NCBI GenBank assembly: GCA_018417955.1
Contig: JACTVC010000011.1
Location: 370,262 to 434,261 of the forward strand
DNA from: Laccaria trichodermophora
Taxonomy: Eukaryota; Basidiomycota; Agaricomycetes; Agaricales; Hydnangiaceae
DNA: 64,000 nt
Reading direction: 5' to 3'
Positions within the stretch are counted from its first letter, which is position 1. Every line of letters begins with the position of its first letter. Positions 10,877-23,050 of the stretch are shown in pieces. Under the pieces are notes generated by a model that was not told where the DNA came from, ran no database searches, and saw only the letters and a list, made by a program, of their open reading frames with translations. Both the position numbers and the translations under genes were made by a program.

Positions 10877-12092
10877 ATGAATCAGAAGAAGCCCGTTGGT
10901 CTAGTAAGAACCCATAGTTCTCTGGCCGTGGTCAGCGCTTATATCTCTTTCCCGCAGTTTGTGTGTCCTACTTGCTCCAAGAGATTTGGGCGAAAGGGAG
11001 ACCTAGGTCGTCATGAGAAGCTGCATATCGGTGCAAGGTCAGTACTTAGTTTTGATCTCATGTTGCAATGCGTAAAGTAAACTTCAACAATTCAGGCCGC
11101 ATGTCTGCTCGGATTGTGGCAAGGCATTTGCCCAATTCTCAGGACTAAAGACACATTTAAACGTACAGTGCGTGATTTATTTGAATTTTCTCTTAAATAG
11201 CATTGCTCATAACATGAATTCAACAGCACTCGTGTTCGGCCATTTGCTTGTAATTTTGAAGGGTGTGGCAAGTGCTTCGGAGATCCCTCTTCTCGTGCAC
11301 GCCACCGAAAGGAGACTCATGAACGCGTTGGCGCTTTTAAGTGTCCATTTCCAAAGTGCAAATCTAGGTAATTGTATTTCAAAGCACCGCGATGACATTG
11401 CTCATTCTCTCTCTCTTTTCTTAGTATCAAGCGGCGTTCCGCCTTCACGTCTCACTTGAGGAAGCACAACCTTGACCCCCTCACTCTCGACGTCGATGAT
11501 TTCGCCCCTGCTCAATCCTTCATGTCTGTTAAATCCACCAGCCCGAAATCCATTCGCGGATCAACGGCCGAATCCCTGCCAGTACAACCTCATAACACGG
11601 TAGTCAAGCACCAGTTCAGGGAGGAGTTTTATAACCGTATGTGTCTCCATGATTTTCATCCATCCTTTTTTTAAAACGAACCACGCTCTAGATGTCCTTC
11701 CAATTCCCCAATATCCACATTTTACCCATACGCCTCCGTCGCTACAAGCCCATGAGTACAGCATATTCCCAAATGATTGGCTACAAACGCCAAGTCATGA
11801 TCCGCGGTACGGCATATATACTCTAAACGAGTCGCCGTCCGACGCCGATTATACTCCCAATTTGACCTTCTCTTCTTCGCCTTCCCGATCACCTTCGCCT
11901 CCCGTTGTGGAGCGGCGTACTCCAAGTCCAGAGTTTGGTGTGTACACTCCACAGACGAGCGCTCCAAGAGCGTTTGCACCTTCGCCTCATCTTTCGCCAC
12001 TCCCGAGAGATTTGCCTTCATTGTACTTTCCTGAACCAGTCAAGGCAGCTCATAGCCGTTGGCCTTTTTTCGATTCGATGTCAGGTTATTGA
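10877..12092 (+). CDS. C2H2 zinc-finger transcription factor
   Basis: Six exons join into a protein with three to four tandem C2H2 fingers: FVCPTCSKRFGRKGDLGRHE, then HVCSDCGKAFAQFSGLKTH, then FACNFEGCGKCFGDPSSRARH, then FKCPFPKCKSRIKRRSAFTSH. The second finger's His spacing is irregular after the splice into TRVRPFAC. The tail (from about 11460) is Ser/Pro-rich with SSSPSRSPSPP and PLPRDLPSLYF, as is common in activation regions. The very short first exon encodes only MNQKKPVGL before an intron at about 10905-10957. Finger arrangement resembles fungal stress or developmental regulators, but no specific orthologue is claimed. Unusually long upstream region may hold regulatory sites. Confidence 0.8.
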
Positions 12093-12459
12093 CGACACCC
12101 CTGCCTGGAGCGCCGCGTCACGCCTTTATTTTGTATATTGTATGGATCGTTTGCTCTTCGCCTTCTACTGTATCGATACGCTCTCTTATTTTCATTTTCA
12201 CGCTTCTGTATGTAATATTGTACTATATACCCACCTAATTTCAGACCTAGGAAGTATGAAGCGCCAAATTGTGACAAACAAGCCGGCGAATTCACGAAAA
12301 AAAAGTGGCTTGAGCCGTGCTTGGCAAGTCAACGATCATTCAACAGCTGTTCAATCACTTCCCGTCCTCTCATTTCTCGACACTCTGTACGCTCTTCTCC
12401 ATTCGACTTGTAAATTATCGCAACGACTTTCTCTGTTTCATTGCTCTGGCTCGCGAAGA
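12093..12459. other. Intergenic, no gene seen
   Basis: Contains the 3' end of the zinc-finger transcript and the promoter of the deubiquitinase gene. It is AT-rich near 12190-12310 and pyrimidine-rich before the start codon. No other feature was recognised. Confidence 0.45.
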
Positions 12460-14630
12460 ATGCTGGCAACACCTCTCCTGCCCGCGCCTACCTTCTCTTC
12501 CCAGCATGACCCCGACGATTCCATGCGTTATCGACCTTCGAGGGACCTAGAGACTTTCAATAGCCTGCTTCCTCCTCCTATCGAATTTCTAGAGGGCTCA
12601 TCCTCAGGCGCACTGGCAGTACCAGAAGGCAAATATGAGCCGATCAACTCTGCGAGTTCTCAATCTCCCTCAAAAACGGATGTACGTTTTAATTCTCTCA
12701 TATTGCCTATTCTTGCTTTATATCTACTCTAGAGACACGGGCTTTCGCCACCCACTCCTCCAACGTCTAAATCCCTTGCGCCACCAACGAGCGCCAAAAC
12801 CACTTCCTTATACTCTGATGCTATCGACATGACATGGCCTGCATCTTGCAACTCTGCAGCTGGACTGTTCAACAGCGGGAATACTTGCTTTCTTAACAGT
12901 GCCCTTCAATGTCTCCTGCACACGCCGCCGCTACTCAGAATAATTATTTCACACAAGACATGTAATATTCAACACTTGTTACCTTTTACTCAAATTAACC
13001 TCTTCATCTTAGGCCGTATGGATAAAGGGTTCTGCATGTCGTGCAATCTCCGAGAAGTGATAGTCAAGGCCTATGGATCGAAGGCTCCTTTTGTACCTTC
13101 CTCCATAACCAACCGGCTACAAAGTATGCCTCGCCGTCTCTCACCATGAAAGAATCCTCACACCTCGGCGCAGCCATTGCCAAGCACATGCGTAAAGGCA
13201 GACAAGAGGACACCCATGAATTTTTGCGCTATGCGATCGACGCTCTCCAGAAGTCTTGTCTAGCTGGTCATTCGCCGTTCGTCTCTTTCAAGTCTCGTCC
13301 CGTATACGCACACTCATTTTTTTTGCAGTAAGATAGACCCCAAAATTGCTGAAACAACTTGGGTACACAAAGTTTTTGGCGGGCGGTTGCGCTCTCGGGT
13401 GACCTGTCGCGATTGCGGTCATAACAGCGACACCTTTGACAGCATATTGGATCTCAGTCTAGACATCCACAAGTCTGAATCACTCAGGGATGCACTGCGA
13501 ACCTTTGTGGCAATCGACTATCTGAGAGGTGCTGACAAGTACAAGTGTGAAACGTATGTACATCCATTCCGCCACAATCTTGATATCAACAAGTCTTCAG
13601 GTGCAAGAAACATGTTGTAGCGGAGAAACGATTCACTATTCATGAAGCACCCTTGGTCTTAACAGTTCATTTCAAACGATTTTCGCCAATGGGGCGGAAG
13701 ATCGGTCATCACGTCAATTTTGAAGAACATCTCTCACTCAAGCCTTTTATGAGTGAAGGTCAACATGGCCCCTCATACTCGTTATATGGTATTATCTGCC
13801 ACGCTGGCGGTGGGCCTAATTCAGGGCATTATTATGCTTTTGTAAAGGCGAAAGATGGACAGTGGTGGGAGATGAACGATGAAATGCGGTCGCGCGTTGG
13901 AAGTGCACCGACCAACAAAAAGACGGCGTACATGCTCTTCTACATCCGAAACAAGGGGCAAGGTTTGGATGTTGCTGTCAAAGCGCCGCCTCTTGACCAA
14001 ACGTCATCTGCGCCCCAACGAAGCGGTCTTGCAGCTGGGATGAAAAAGCGGAAAGAGAGAGACGGTGAAGTGGAAGACATGGGTGTGAAGGTGTCGAAAC
14101 CGTTTGGACCCCTAGAGCGACCCTCAACGCCTGTCGTGCCTGACATGGTCAATGCTGACGCAAAACGGCCAGTGAAGAATGGTATCGACCCTCAAGCCGC
14201 ATTGATCAAATCTAAAATTGAGGCGGCGTCAGCCGAGCAAGCTCGTCGCGCGCTAGCAATTATAGGGAATTATGACTCTGACAGCGATGTAGAGGACAAG
14301 GGGAAAGTACAAGAAGAGAGAGGAGAAGATTTGGGATCACCTGCGAAAGAATCTGAGAGACCGTCATCTCCAGCTCATGGGCCACCCATGTCATCGTCGC
14401 CTGCCATCCCGACGAGCAGCTTCTACGGCACGAGCAACGCGAGTAAGAAGAGGAAGTCACCAGACACTACAGCAGACAGAGATCATCTGCAGAGCAATAC
14501 ACGCACACGACCAAACGAATTAACAAATCGTAGCACTGCGGGTTATAGAAATCCTTACAATATTACGCCAGCGCCAGCGAAAACGTACTTGCAGAAGAAA
14601 TCTTTCAATCGGAGGCCCAGGGGGATTTGA
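12460..14630 (+). CDS. Ubiquitin-specific protease, USP36/Ubp10-like
   Basis: A cysteine protease that removes ubiquitin. The catalytic Cys box [18 protein letters not shown] lies at about residue 110, followed by [52 protein letters not shown] with a zinc-binding Cxx[12 protein letters not shown], and the His box [19 protein letters not shown] with WWEMND. All catalytic residues are present. The order and spacing match human USP36/USP42 and yeast Ubp10, nucleolar and chromatin deubiquitinases. A basic Ser-rich tail of about 200 residues (NRRPRGI at the end) fits nucleolar targeting. Introns seen at about 12682-12731, 12971-13013, 13124-13170, 13276-13328 and 13556-13599. Nucleolar role is inferred. 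Confidence 0.88.
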
Positions 14631-14781
14631 TAGAGGAAGAGTATATACATCGCATCAGCGAGCCTTTTGGACTCTGGTGAGAGTCACGCATAGTAATATT
14701 AATCTTGCACGCACCCAAACTTGTAAATTTTGCTGCGAAGCGACAAAGCACACTCGAGAGCGGGCAATAAGAACGAATGAA

Positions 14782-16541
14782 TTATAGCTTCGATTTGACC
14801 TTTTCGGTAACTACCCTGGCCGCCTCTTCCTTTCCATCTTCCCACCAAACCACAGTTACCGTAACATCGTCGCGATGTCGCCTGGCATATGGAGCGGTAA
14901 TGCTCAAAAGATTTCGAAGATAATTTTCATCGCCTCCACCAAATGCGTTTCGGATGAGATGGGCGCTGACATTCTCGTCAAGGAATGCCCAAGACCCTTG
15001 TGGTTGTTTGTCTCTCTTGTCTTTGCCTTGCACCCCCATTGAACCTGATGATGTGGGAAACAGCGTTTGAAGGTCGGGCTTGGAAATCTTCCCCTTGTAA
15101 CCTGCAAGATGACCTCCAACTAGACTGACCACTTCGTCGTTGCTGTTTGCGAATCAGAACATATCCATTACTTTCCAAGTCGGCATACCTCAGTCGGTCC
15201 CATAAGCCATCTGTTGCGAGAACAAGAAAGCGGATAGGATTGGCAGTGGATTCATCAGATGGGAACGAAAACTTGCGATGCGTCACAACGGGTCGTGCAA
15301 TCACATAAGGAGGGGTCTTGAACAGTGCAGGGGCGGTACGGATTGGTGTTCCATTTCCGGCAAGGAAAGCCTGGTTCAATCTTCATCGCATCGTTAGATA
15401 CAAAAATAAATGTGTAAAATTGTTTGGAGGCTCACGTCTCTTGAATTTTACGGGACCACTTGTACCGCGCGTCGCCAAATGCTCGGGAAGGCTCTAGACC
15501 TCCCAGGACGCGACCTCTGCGAATGACATCATTTTCCTCATCTTTAGGGTGTTCAGATTGCATCCTGATAAAGGAAATCAAGTCATGATATTCTCTTTGA
15601 AATGAATGACGTACCGAGCAAGCTCAGATGGATTACGGCCTGTTTGATCCTCACTCAATACTTCAACACGCCAGCGTCCTTCACCATTAGGTGTATCTTC
15701 CCAAACTCCAGCGACGGCTCTGCTATCGCCGGTGCATGCTACATATAGATCCCGGTGAGCTGTGTCGAAGACCGCCATTAAGGCACAACTACCTGTGAAT
15801 AGATCAGATATAAAAGAATGACATTAAAAGCTTCTGACCGGAGATTGCTGGAAGCATAGTTGCCAATGCTAATGGATGCTGGCTGAGATCAGGAATGACA
15901 TTCTTTTTCCGTGACTCTTCGTCGACATTGTTTGCAAGCACGTAGAGCGGGGCAGCGAGAAGCTCATCATCAAGTTTCGTAAACGCATGTTGAATAGCAA
16001 GTGAAACTTTTTGAGGGTCTGCATCGAGGGGAGTTTGCGACGTCAGAGCTCTCCCAAAATAACTTGATTTCGCTGACGGTGGTTGATTGGTGAGGTGGGA
16101 TAGTTCAAGTGCGACGGCCTTTATTAAAACACGTGAAAGGAGTCTTGAAGTTTCATAGCCGCCGTGGCCGTCCATGACCGCGAAGAAAAGGTAATCGCCA
16201 GGGTATGACGGGTCTGTAGGATCTCGTTCCACAATTTGACTGGCATGCGCGTCTTCGATGGGATCATTTGAAGCTAAATCTGCTGTTGTGTGCTTCCATA
16301 CAATTCCTCCAGGACGAGAATGAGATTGAAAGGTGGCATGTTCTCGAATTCGAGCCTCGAGAACATGAAGGGGGAGGCGGCGAAAAGTCTTCGTGACCAT
16401 TTCTGGTTTACCGTCAGGACCCTGGACTTTTACTGGGAGTTCAAAGAAGTTATCCAAGACATAGTGACGATAATAAAAGTATGCAGGAGGTGTTCCAACG
16501 ACAGCAACGGCTGCCAATGGTTTCCATACACGTCTCCACAT
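14782..16541 (-). CDS. PP2C-family phosphatase, mitochondrial Ptc5-like
   Basis: A metal-dependent Ser/Thr phosphatase. The N-terminus has a basic start and one hydrophobic helix (LAAVAVVGTPPAYFYYRHYV), as in Ptc5, which dephosphorylates pyruvate dehydrogenase in mitochondria. PP2C motifs follow in order: DPIEDAHASQ, FFAVMDGHGGYETS, LYVACTGDSRAVAGVW, RVLGGLEPSRAFGD, FLVLATDGLWDRL, and RHRDDVTVTVVWW. The metal-binding aspartates are all kept. About five introns. The C-terminus is VTEKVKSKL. Convergent with the deubiquitinase gene, with 151 bases between stops. A TCACGTGA element sits 39 bases upstream of the start. Substrate is inferred from family resemblance. Confidence 0.87.
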
Positions 16542-16579
16542 ACGGAGTGAAAGAGAGTGAAAGATGAAAAAGAGCTAAA

Positions 16580-16587
16580 TCACGTGA
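16580..16587. promoter_or_regulatory. TCACGTGA E-box upstream of PP2C
   Basis: A perfect 8-base palindrome 39 bases upstream of the phosphatase start codon. The wider AAATCACGTGAA is repeated exactly upstream of the Rsa4 gene. CACGTG is the core site of bHLH factors such as Cbf1; binding here is inferred. Confidence 0.45.
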
Positions 16588-16785
16588 ACAAGAGGACCTC
16601 CTGTTTGCAACGAGGAGCCTGAGCGCTGCCAGTGTACTTGCGCTCGTCAGTCCTCAAGGTAAATGTCATAATTCTTTCAATATGTGGCCCTTCCGCATAC
16701 AAATGCAGCTTTATCCTACTCATGTAGCGAGTACGTACGGCATCACCCAATGTGCAACACATCCAGATAAATTCAATGTAGCCCC

Positions 16786-18694
16786 TCAATTCTTCCATCT
16801 ACACTCAAAAACTCATCAGCTCCACGCAAGAAGAACAAAAGAACGAAAAACACGCACATTTTAACAGTCCGGTCCCGTCCCCCACTAACAACTTTATCAG
16901 CAACGAAGTCCACACAATACACCTCATCCGTATGTCCCGGAAGATCGGTCTTGATCTTGTACGTCTTCAAATCCCATATCTACTCACCCATCATCATAAA
17001 ACTTCACTCATGAAAGGGAAACAACAAACCTTGAGCGTACTATCTTTACTAGCACTAATCAACAACCGACTATCGGCACTCCACGCAAGCCGATACACAG
17101 CGCCTACATGGCCTCGAAGCGTAGCGACGAACTTGCCCGTCCGGCCCTCCCACACGCGTACGCTGTTATCCCAAGCAGCCGACGCTGCCCAACGACCGTC
17201 CGGGGAAAACGCGACGTGGGAGACTTGGCGCTGGTGGCCTGTTAGTCGGGCGATGGGTTTGGTGGAGGAGAGGGGGGACCAGAGGAACAGGGTGTGGTCG
17301 TCTGAGCCGGAGATGAGCAGCTCGGTGGGGGAGGTGCGGAGGAGGGTGGTGTACCGCGCTTGTGCGAGTTTTTGGGCTGCATGAAAAGGGTGTTAGTGGA
17401 CTTGTTTGCTTGGTAAGAGAGAGGGAGACTGACCGTCTTCGTCGGAGGCGGGTTTCTTGCCTGTATGGTCGTACGGACCCGTACGCAGAACGAAATCCGT
17501 ATTCAGAGCGAGGGTGGTTACCCAATGCGCGTGGTCTTTGAGCGTGTGCAGGGGTCTTCCTTGTTTCGTATCCCATACTCTGACCGTCCGATCGCTGCTT
17601 GCGGTGTAGAGCACGTCAGCCCCACCCCATTTAACGACGTTCACGCTGGCGGTGTGTCCGCCCAGAGTGAACTCTACGCGTCGAGTTAGGAGGGACCATA
17701 CGCGGACGGTGCCGTCTTTGGAGGACGACGCGAGGCGGGGGGAAGTAGCGTTACTTTTATCCAACTCAGCTAGTGTTTGACTAGGAAGATAAGAAGGCGA
17801 CTCACAGGTGAATGGGTTCCCAAGAGAGGGACGTTATCCATTTCGTATGGCCTTTCAACGCGTCTCCGATCGGTTTACCCGTTTTTGGATCCCATATCCT
17901 CACCTGAGACGAGTGTTAATTAGCGGGTCCAACGACGCGTCGGAAAAGAGCCCCACATGTCCATCATGTCCCCCACTAGCCAACTTCCGCTCCATAGCTT
18001 CCCACTCAACACATAGAACCCACCCTTTGTGGCCTGGCAGAACATGTGAGGGAGTCTCCGTGTTGAGGTCCCACAAACGCACGTTGGTGTCTCCTGAGCC
18101 TGTTGCGAGGAGGTTACCGGTGGGTGAGAATGAGGCACATAATATGGGAGAGGTATGTCCTGTTATAATTATAATGATGAATGGTGAGTCAAGAAAGAAA
18201 AAAATGCACGCGTACCGGAGAGGGTGGAGGAACATCTTGAGGCTGGTCGGACGCGAAACACGCTTTGTGGTGAACAGTGTACGACGAGGATGTCTTCGGA
18301 TGTGAAGGTGCCTGATGGATGCTCGAGCACGTCAGTTTCGAGGGATTTAGAGACGACGATGCGTGTAGGTGCTCCTGGGGGAGCATTCTTGTCTTCAGGC
18401 AGGTTAACGTGGAAGGAGAACGGAACGGGGTCTTCATCCTACATATGGATGGATTAATATGTAAATGTGCGGTAAAATCAGACGCACCTGGACTGAAATT
18501 TTGTTCAAGAGCGCCTCAAGAGATTCCCTTGGTAAGTTTGCTGGGATATTGACGGCAGGCGCCAGCGATCTACCATCTTCCTCTGAGATAAATTGAACAA
18601 CGATGTTTGGCGATTGGTGAGGAGATTCAGGTTCTGGCTCTGGTACACCGTGGTAGACCTTTTGTCGTTTTGGAGGAGGAAGTAGCGTTGCCAT
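16786..18694 (-). CDS. RSA4: Ribosome assembly protein Rsa4 / Notchless (NLE1)
   Basis: Rsa4/NLE1 is a nuclear WD40 protein that the AAA ATPase Rea1/Midasin pulls from the pre-60S ribosome. The N-terminal NLE (ubiquitin-like) domain reads NIVVQFISEEDGRSLAPAVN, and after a linker come WD repeats: LATGSGDTNVRLWDLNTET, LASSSKDGTVRVWSLL, LYTASSDRTVRVWDTKQG, LISGSDDHTLFLWSPL, ASAAWDNSVRVWEGRTG, ISASKDSTLK and VSGGRDRTVKIWKN, ending at TGA 16786-16788. The final intron ends at TGTAG so that VKIWKN closes the last blade. Start ATG 18694 gives MATLLPPPKRQKV. Divergent to the unknown gene at 18886. Confidence 0.92.
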
Positions 18695-18743
18695 CGGGTT
18701 AAAGAGCTGCTCAGATTCAAAAGTTTTTTTTTCCTTAGATAAA

Positions 18744-18751
18744 TCACGTGA
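18744..18751. promoter_or_regulatory. TCACGTGA E-box upstream of Rsa4
   Basis: Perfect palindrome 50 bases upstream of the Rsa4 start, within the 191-base divergent promoter shared with the gene at 18886. The 12 bases AAATCACGTGAA are identical to those upstream of the PP2C gene. Confidence 0.45.
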
Positions 18752-18885
18752 AGTGCTTTCGGCTTCAACTACATACAAAACCCATTACTTACTACTAACG
18801 GAATCCCCTCCGCCTGCGCGTCGTCAGGTACTTTGTGGGCATCGCCCACCTCAGATCTGTGTGATCCAAGGCTCGAGTGAGAGCG

Positions 18886-20055
18886 ATGGACAAAGCGAAG
18901 CAAAACGGAACGTTAGCGCCCCAACCAGATCAAAATGTATCCGCCGTCTTCCTAGCATTGGCGGCTTCCTTGGAGTCTCATGTGAGTTCATTACTCTCTA
19001 CTTTATGATTTTTTTGAACATGGATGTCATAGGCAGCTGAGATTCCAGAGCCATCCTCTTCAGCGACTCCGAAGAGACCCTCAAATTTGAAGCTGTCGCG
19101 AATCGCAGAAAAGCCTACAGCTTCCAAACTAGCTGCCATGGGGATTAAAGTCAGAGATTTTGCTTATGAGAGCAAGTTACCCCCCGTCAAGCCCGTCTAT
19201 CGCCACCAGCGGCAGGTGCAACCAAGCTTGAAGCGCCAAAGAACAGAGGTTGACGATGCAAACCCCTTTGTTATGAATAGTGATACGACTTTGCAAGAAT
19301 CGAATGCAAAGAAGTCGAAGCTTGAGCGCAAGTCGACAGAGCCGGTCGTTGCGCCTACTGCACCACCAGGCCGGGAAAGAGGTTTCAGCAACATTCAAGA
19401 GTATGAACTCAATATTATCGACTCGCAGCAAGCACACGATGACCCTCCGCGTTCTTCCCCGACGCCATCCGCCATCTTTGAATCACAAGGCTCCGATCAT
19501 TCGATCGACACGCCGCTCGTTACTCCCAACGGTTCTCTTCAACGGAGAGTTGCAACTGCTCCGTCTGAGCCTGCAGAGTCGCAAGCCATAGCGCCCCTCT
19601 TGTCACCATGCTCACAGTTAGATTTTTCGAAAATGATAGAGACGGCTCGGGGAGAAGCAACAGCACCCGCAGTGACGGATTCCCTGTCATCATTATCCTC
19701 GTTATCTTCATTGTCATCTGACCGAACCAGTTCTTCTGCTCCCGCCTCTCCTCCACGGCGAGCACCACCAGTTCTGCGATCATCAAATTCTCGGGTCGAG
19801 TTCCAAGCCCTTCTTGTCCCAACCGTGTCTCCTCGCTACCACCTGCGTACTCGCAGCGTAATAATACAGCCCCCCGCAAAGACGCCCACTCATACGCGGG
19901 CCCGTCGCGGTCACATGCCGCCGCACCCAACGCTTCGAACCACCGCGATATCCATACAGTCATCACATGGGCGATCGAAAAGTACCACTTCCACAAACGC
20001 CACCACCTCTCGTATCATGCGCAAGCGCACCGCCACAAAGGAACCACGAATATGA
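18886..20055 (+). CDS. Uncharacterised serine-rich protein
   Basis: Not recognised. Two exons join across an intron at about 18981-19032 (SLESH then AAEIPEPSSS). The first 75 residues are the most ordered: VSAVFLALAASLESH looks helical, and ASKLAAMGIKVRDFAYESKL looks like a conserved motif. The rest is low complexity with a serine run SSLSSLSSLSSDR (about 19684-19725), proline-rich stretches and a very basic end (MRKRTATKEPRI) that could act in nuclear localisation. No membrane segment or signal peptide. Divergent from Rsa4. Agaricomycetes have many such disordered nuclear proteins, but no function is proposed. Confidence 0.6.
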
Positions 20056-20686
20056 AATACCCTGAAGCCTCTACACAGTGGTTGGCTAGAAGCCATACAA
20101 GACTCAAGTTCTCTTTGTTTGGATACGCTGGGGCGTATCCCGTGCCTGTTCACATGGTGGCCATCTGCCTTCTCTTTCTCCTGTAATAAAGTTTCCTTCC
20201 ACGATCCTTATTCACCTTTGCCTTCACTTGCATATATACGTTTAGTTCCCTCTCGTGTACGAGCTCTCGTCATCGGATAACACCATCACCTGGCTACATT
20301 AGATATTAGCTCGACATCCCTTGATATCCCGTGTACCTCCGTTTGTACTTGGTCTACTGTTTGATGATATCATCAAGTGTACTTTTTCATTATGATCCTT
20401 ATCAAGTAACCGACGTAGTATCACTGTCAGATAAGAAAACAAACAAACTGGTTTCGACTAGAAAAGCATCGTAGGAAGTTTATAGAAAGTCGTCAGACAA
20501 CCGCAAGGCCAATGCAAGACCAACTTGTGCGTGATTTGAGCTAAGTAGAGTCCTTGCTCGAGCTTGGCTCAAGCTTATCGGCGATCGGACAGGGACGACC
20601 GAAAGCAGAATTGAGTCAAATCTAGATTTTAATTTGTAAGATAATTTCTTGCCCTCTACTCGCACGATTCCTGGCATAGGCCTGGC
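20056..20686. other. Intergenic, no gene seen
   Basis: About 630 bases between two genes on the plus strand. The first part looks like 3' UTR and contains CTGTAATAAAG near 20182. No coding pattern was found on either strand. Confidence 0.45.
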
Positions 20687-22463
20687 ATGCAGGACACGAT
20701 TTCCCTCCTCCCAGTCTCCCTTTCTCTCGTCCATGTCCCTCGCTCCCGTCTACCTCATCTCTCACACCAAATCCTTCGCCAGATACTCTACCCTTCTCCC
20801 AGCTTTCTTAATATCACTTGTAACGAAATTGAGCTCAGTCTTTTCGCTGAGCATCACCTCCTCAAGGACTTTGAGGAAATAGCCAGAAAGGATTGCCAAA
20901 AACAACGTTCACGCTCGCGTCTTTCGAAGCGCAAGTGTTTAAATGTCTATGAATCCATAGAAATTTCCTACGAAAAGTGGAGTGTTTTGCAAATAGACTC
21001 GCACAGTGATCGAATAGGTGCGCCTATTCAACTTATGATTTGTCGCTAACTTAATAAAACAACTTTAGACAAGTCTGGTGCTCGTGTTCATGAGTTATCA
21101 GCCCCCTTGGCCGCCGCAGGCATCTCAATTTTATATCAGTCCTCATATATGAGTGACTTTATCTTCGTTCGTCGACTGCCTCATGCCCCTCCCCCCTCCC
21201 CCCTTTTGATATATATTCACTAGGTAAAAGAGTGCCGCTTAAAGGAGGCTATGAATCACTTTGCGTCGGCTGGGTTCAACCTATACTCGGCCGATCCAAG
21301 TCCCTTTACAACTCGTCCAACATCACCATCACTTTCGCCTGGAAGTGACGACAGGTCTTCCATTCACGATTTTACATCCGCTCCTTCCCACAGCCCAAAA
21401 ACAGTCCTCACACGGTCTCGGAGTGGTACTGACACTTCGGCACTTTCGCAACCCCGTCAAGATATTTCAAAGGAACCACTTTCACCCGAGTCGACATCAC
21501 CCCGTAGCAAAGCGCACTCACCAACCTCAGGCGAGGTTCGCATACTCCACCCCGACCTTGCTTGCGTTGGGTGGTCCGACGAATTAGCCGTAGACAGTTG
21601 GGGTCTCAAAATCATAAAATTAGTTGCCTTTCCAGATCTGATACCCCTCTCACCTCAGCGGCCCTCTTCTCCTCTGCCTTTTCGCCCTCCGCCCTTGGAT
21701 CCATTCGCTCCTGTGTCTGTAAGCGACGGCGGACTTGCTTCTTCAAGCTCATCGTCTTCGGACAGTGAAGACGATGGCTACTTCTCGCACTCTCCTCAAA
21801 ATGTTTCTGTCACCTCACTCGATTCGTTGGCCTCCCGCTCCTACACTGATCTACCCAGCTTGATATCCCCATCGCCCCTCAAACCCCCATCCAAGCATCC
21901 CCTATTGCCTGAGACGCTGTTATCTCCCAGAAAAGCAACGTGCTCTCACGCGCACGCACCGACACCCCCAATCAGGAACGAGGTACTATTTTTTAGCTTT
22001 ACCAGAACACAAGAGGGATCCTCGCTCACTGCCGACGTTCACATTCTCGCCACTTTGTTCCCGCCTAACGAAAGACATATGGTTATGTGCAGCGGTGAAT
22101 TAGACGCGGCAGATGCGTCCAATAATACTGCGGATTCGTCGGACGACGATGAGGATTGTGATACACCTTCTCCCCGAAAATGCCTTCAACTTGACCTCCG
22201 ACGTTTTGGACTCAGTATGCCCAATGATAAGCTTATCTCTTCCGGTTGGCTAATAAAAATATTATAGACAAGCACGGTCTTGTGAATCATTTCTCACGAG
22301 TTTTAGAGGAAAACGGCATAAACCATATGTATAGCTCCACGTTCAAAACTGCCAATTTACTAGTAAATTTCGTTCTTCCACCTACTGGTACACATTTTGA
22401 CTTGTCATTCAGGTCGATAAAAAGCACGCGCTCCGTGCTCAAAGTCTCCTCCGCGTATGCTGA
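20687..22463 (+). CDS. CASTOR/GATS-like ACT-domain protein (putative amino-acid sensor)
   Basis: The protein resembles animal CASTOR, the cytosolic arginine sensor that controls mTORC1 through GATOR2. N-terminal ACT module: SLVHVPRSRLPHLSHQIL, FLNITCNEIELSLFAEHHLL, ISYEKWSVLQIDSHSD, then ARVHELSAPLAAAGISILYQ and SSYMSDFIFVKE. These align with the CASTOR pattern of a LNVSSHSG-like strand, IAPLAEHHVSVL and STYQTDFILV. A Ser/Pro-rich linker of about 200 residues follows, then a second ACT-like unit (EVLFFSFTRTQ, LDLRRFGL, GLVNHFSRVLEENGINHMYS). Introns at about 21019-21068, 21168-21224, 22216-22267 and 22362-22410; the last shifts the frame so the stop is TGA 22461-22463. Ligand and partners are unknown. 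Confidence 0.72.
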
Positions 22464-23050
22464 GGAATCAAAAGTTTTCCATATGTACCATATCATCTGA
22501 TCGTTTTCTTGATTTCGATTCCGCTCGTTTGGTTTACATCCCTTACTTAGTGTCCAATCTGCCTAGCGTTGGAGACCTATCATGTCTTGGAAATTCTGAT
22601 TTTTACTAGTTACCCCAACTTCATCGCTGCGGCCTTTACATTTGGACATCCCCCCACACACTCTTTTCATGATTTCATCTGTCCTGTCATTGCATTCTCT
22701 TACATGTATTTATGTATCACTCATCTTTGCACGCTTTGTGATTATATGCACCAATTCTTTCCAATTCTCTGTAGTATATCATTTTTCGTATCTTTTCATT
22801 TTAGGACATTCCACAAGCGCAGCATAAAGATATTTGTTATCGGATACAAGTACGGAGAGTAGTATACAAATGATTGGTATTATGCAAAATGAGATAATTG
22901 TAAGAGTACTGACGCGATGGTATAACTGACGTTATGTTGCAGTGTATGCAAAGGTATATGCTGTGGAAGATGTTGAGATGCGGAGGATGATGGTGGAGAT
23001 GGATATTAAATGTCCAAGGACAAGCGAAATGAAGGGAAGATAGATATCGA
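22464..23050. other. Convergent intergenic region, no gene seen
   Basis: About 590 AT-rich bases between two convergent genes. The open frames 22569-22862 and 22642-22827 encode hydrophobic, low-quality sequence typical of pyrimidine-rich UTR read in frame. No feature was recognised. Confidence 0.45.
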
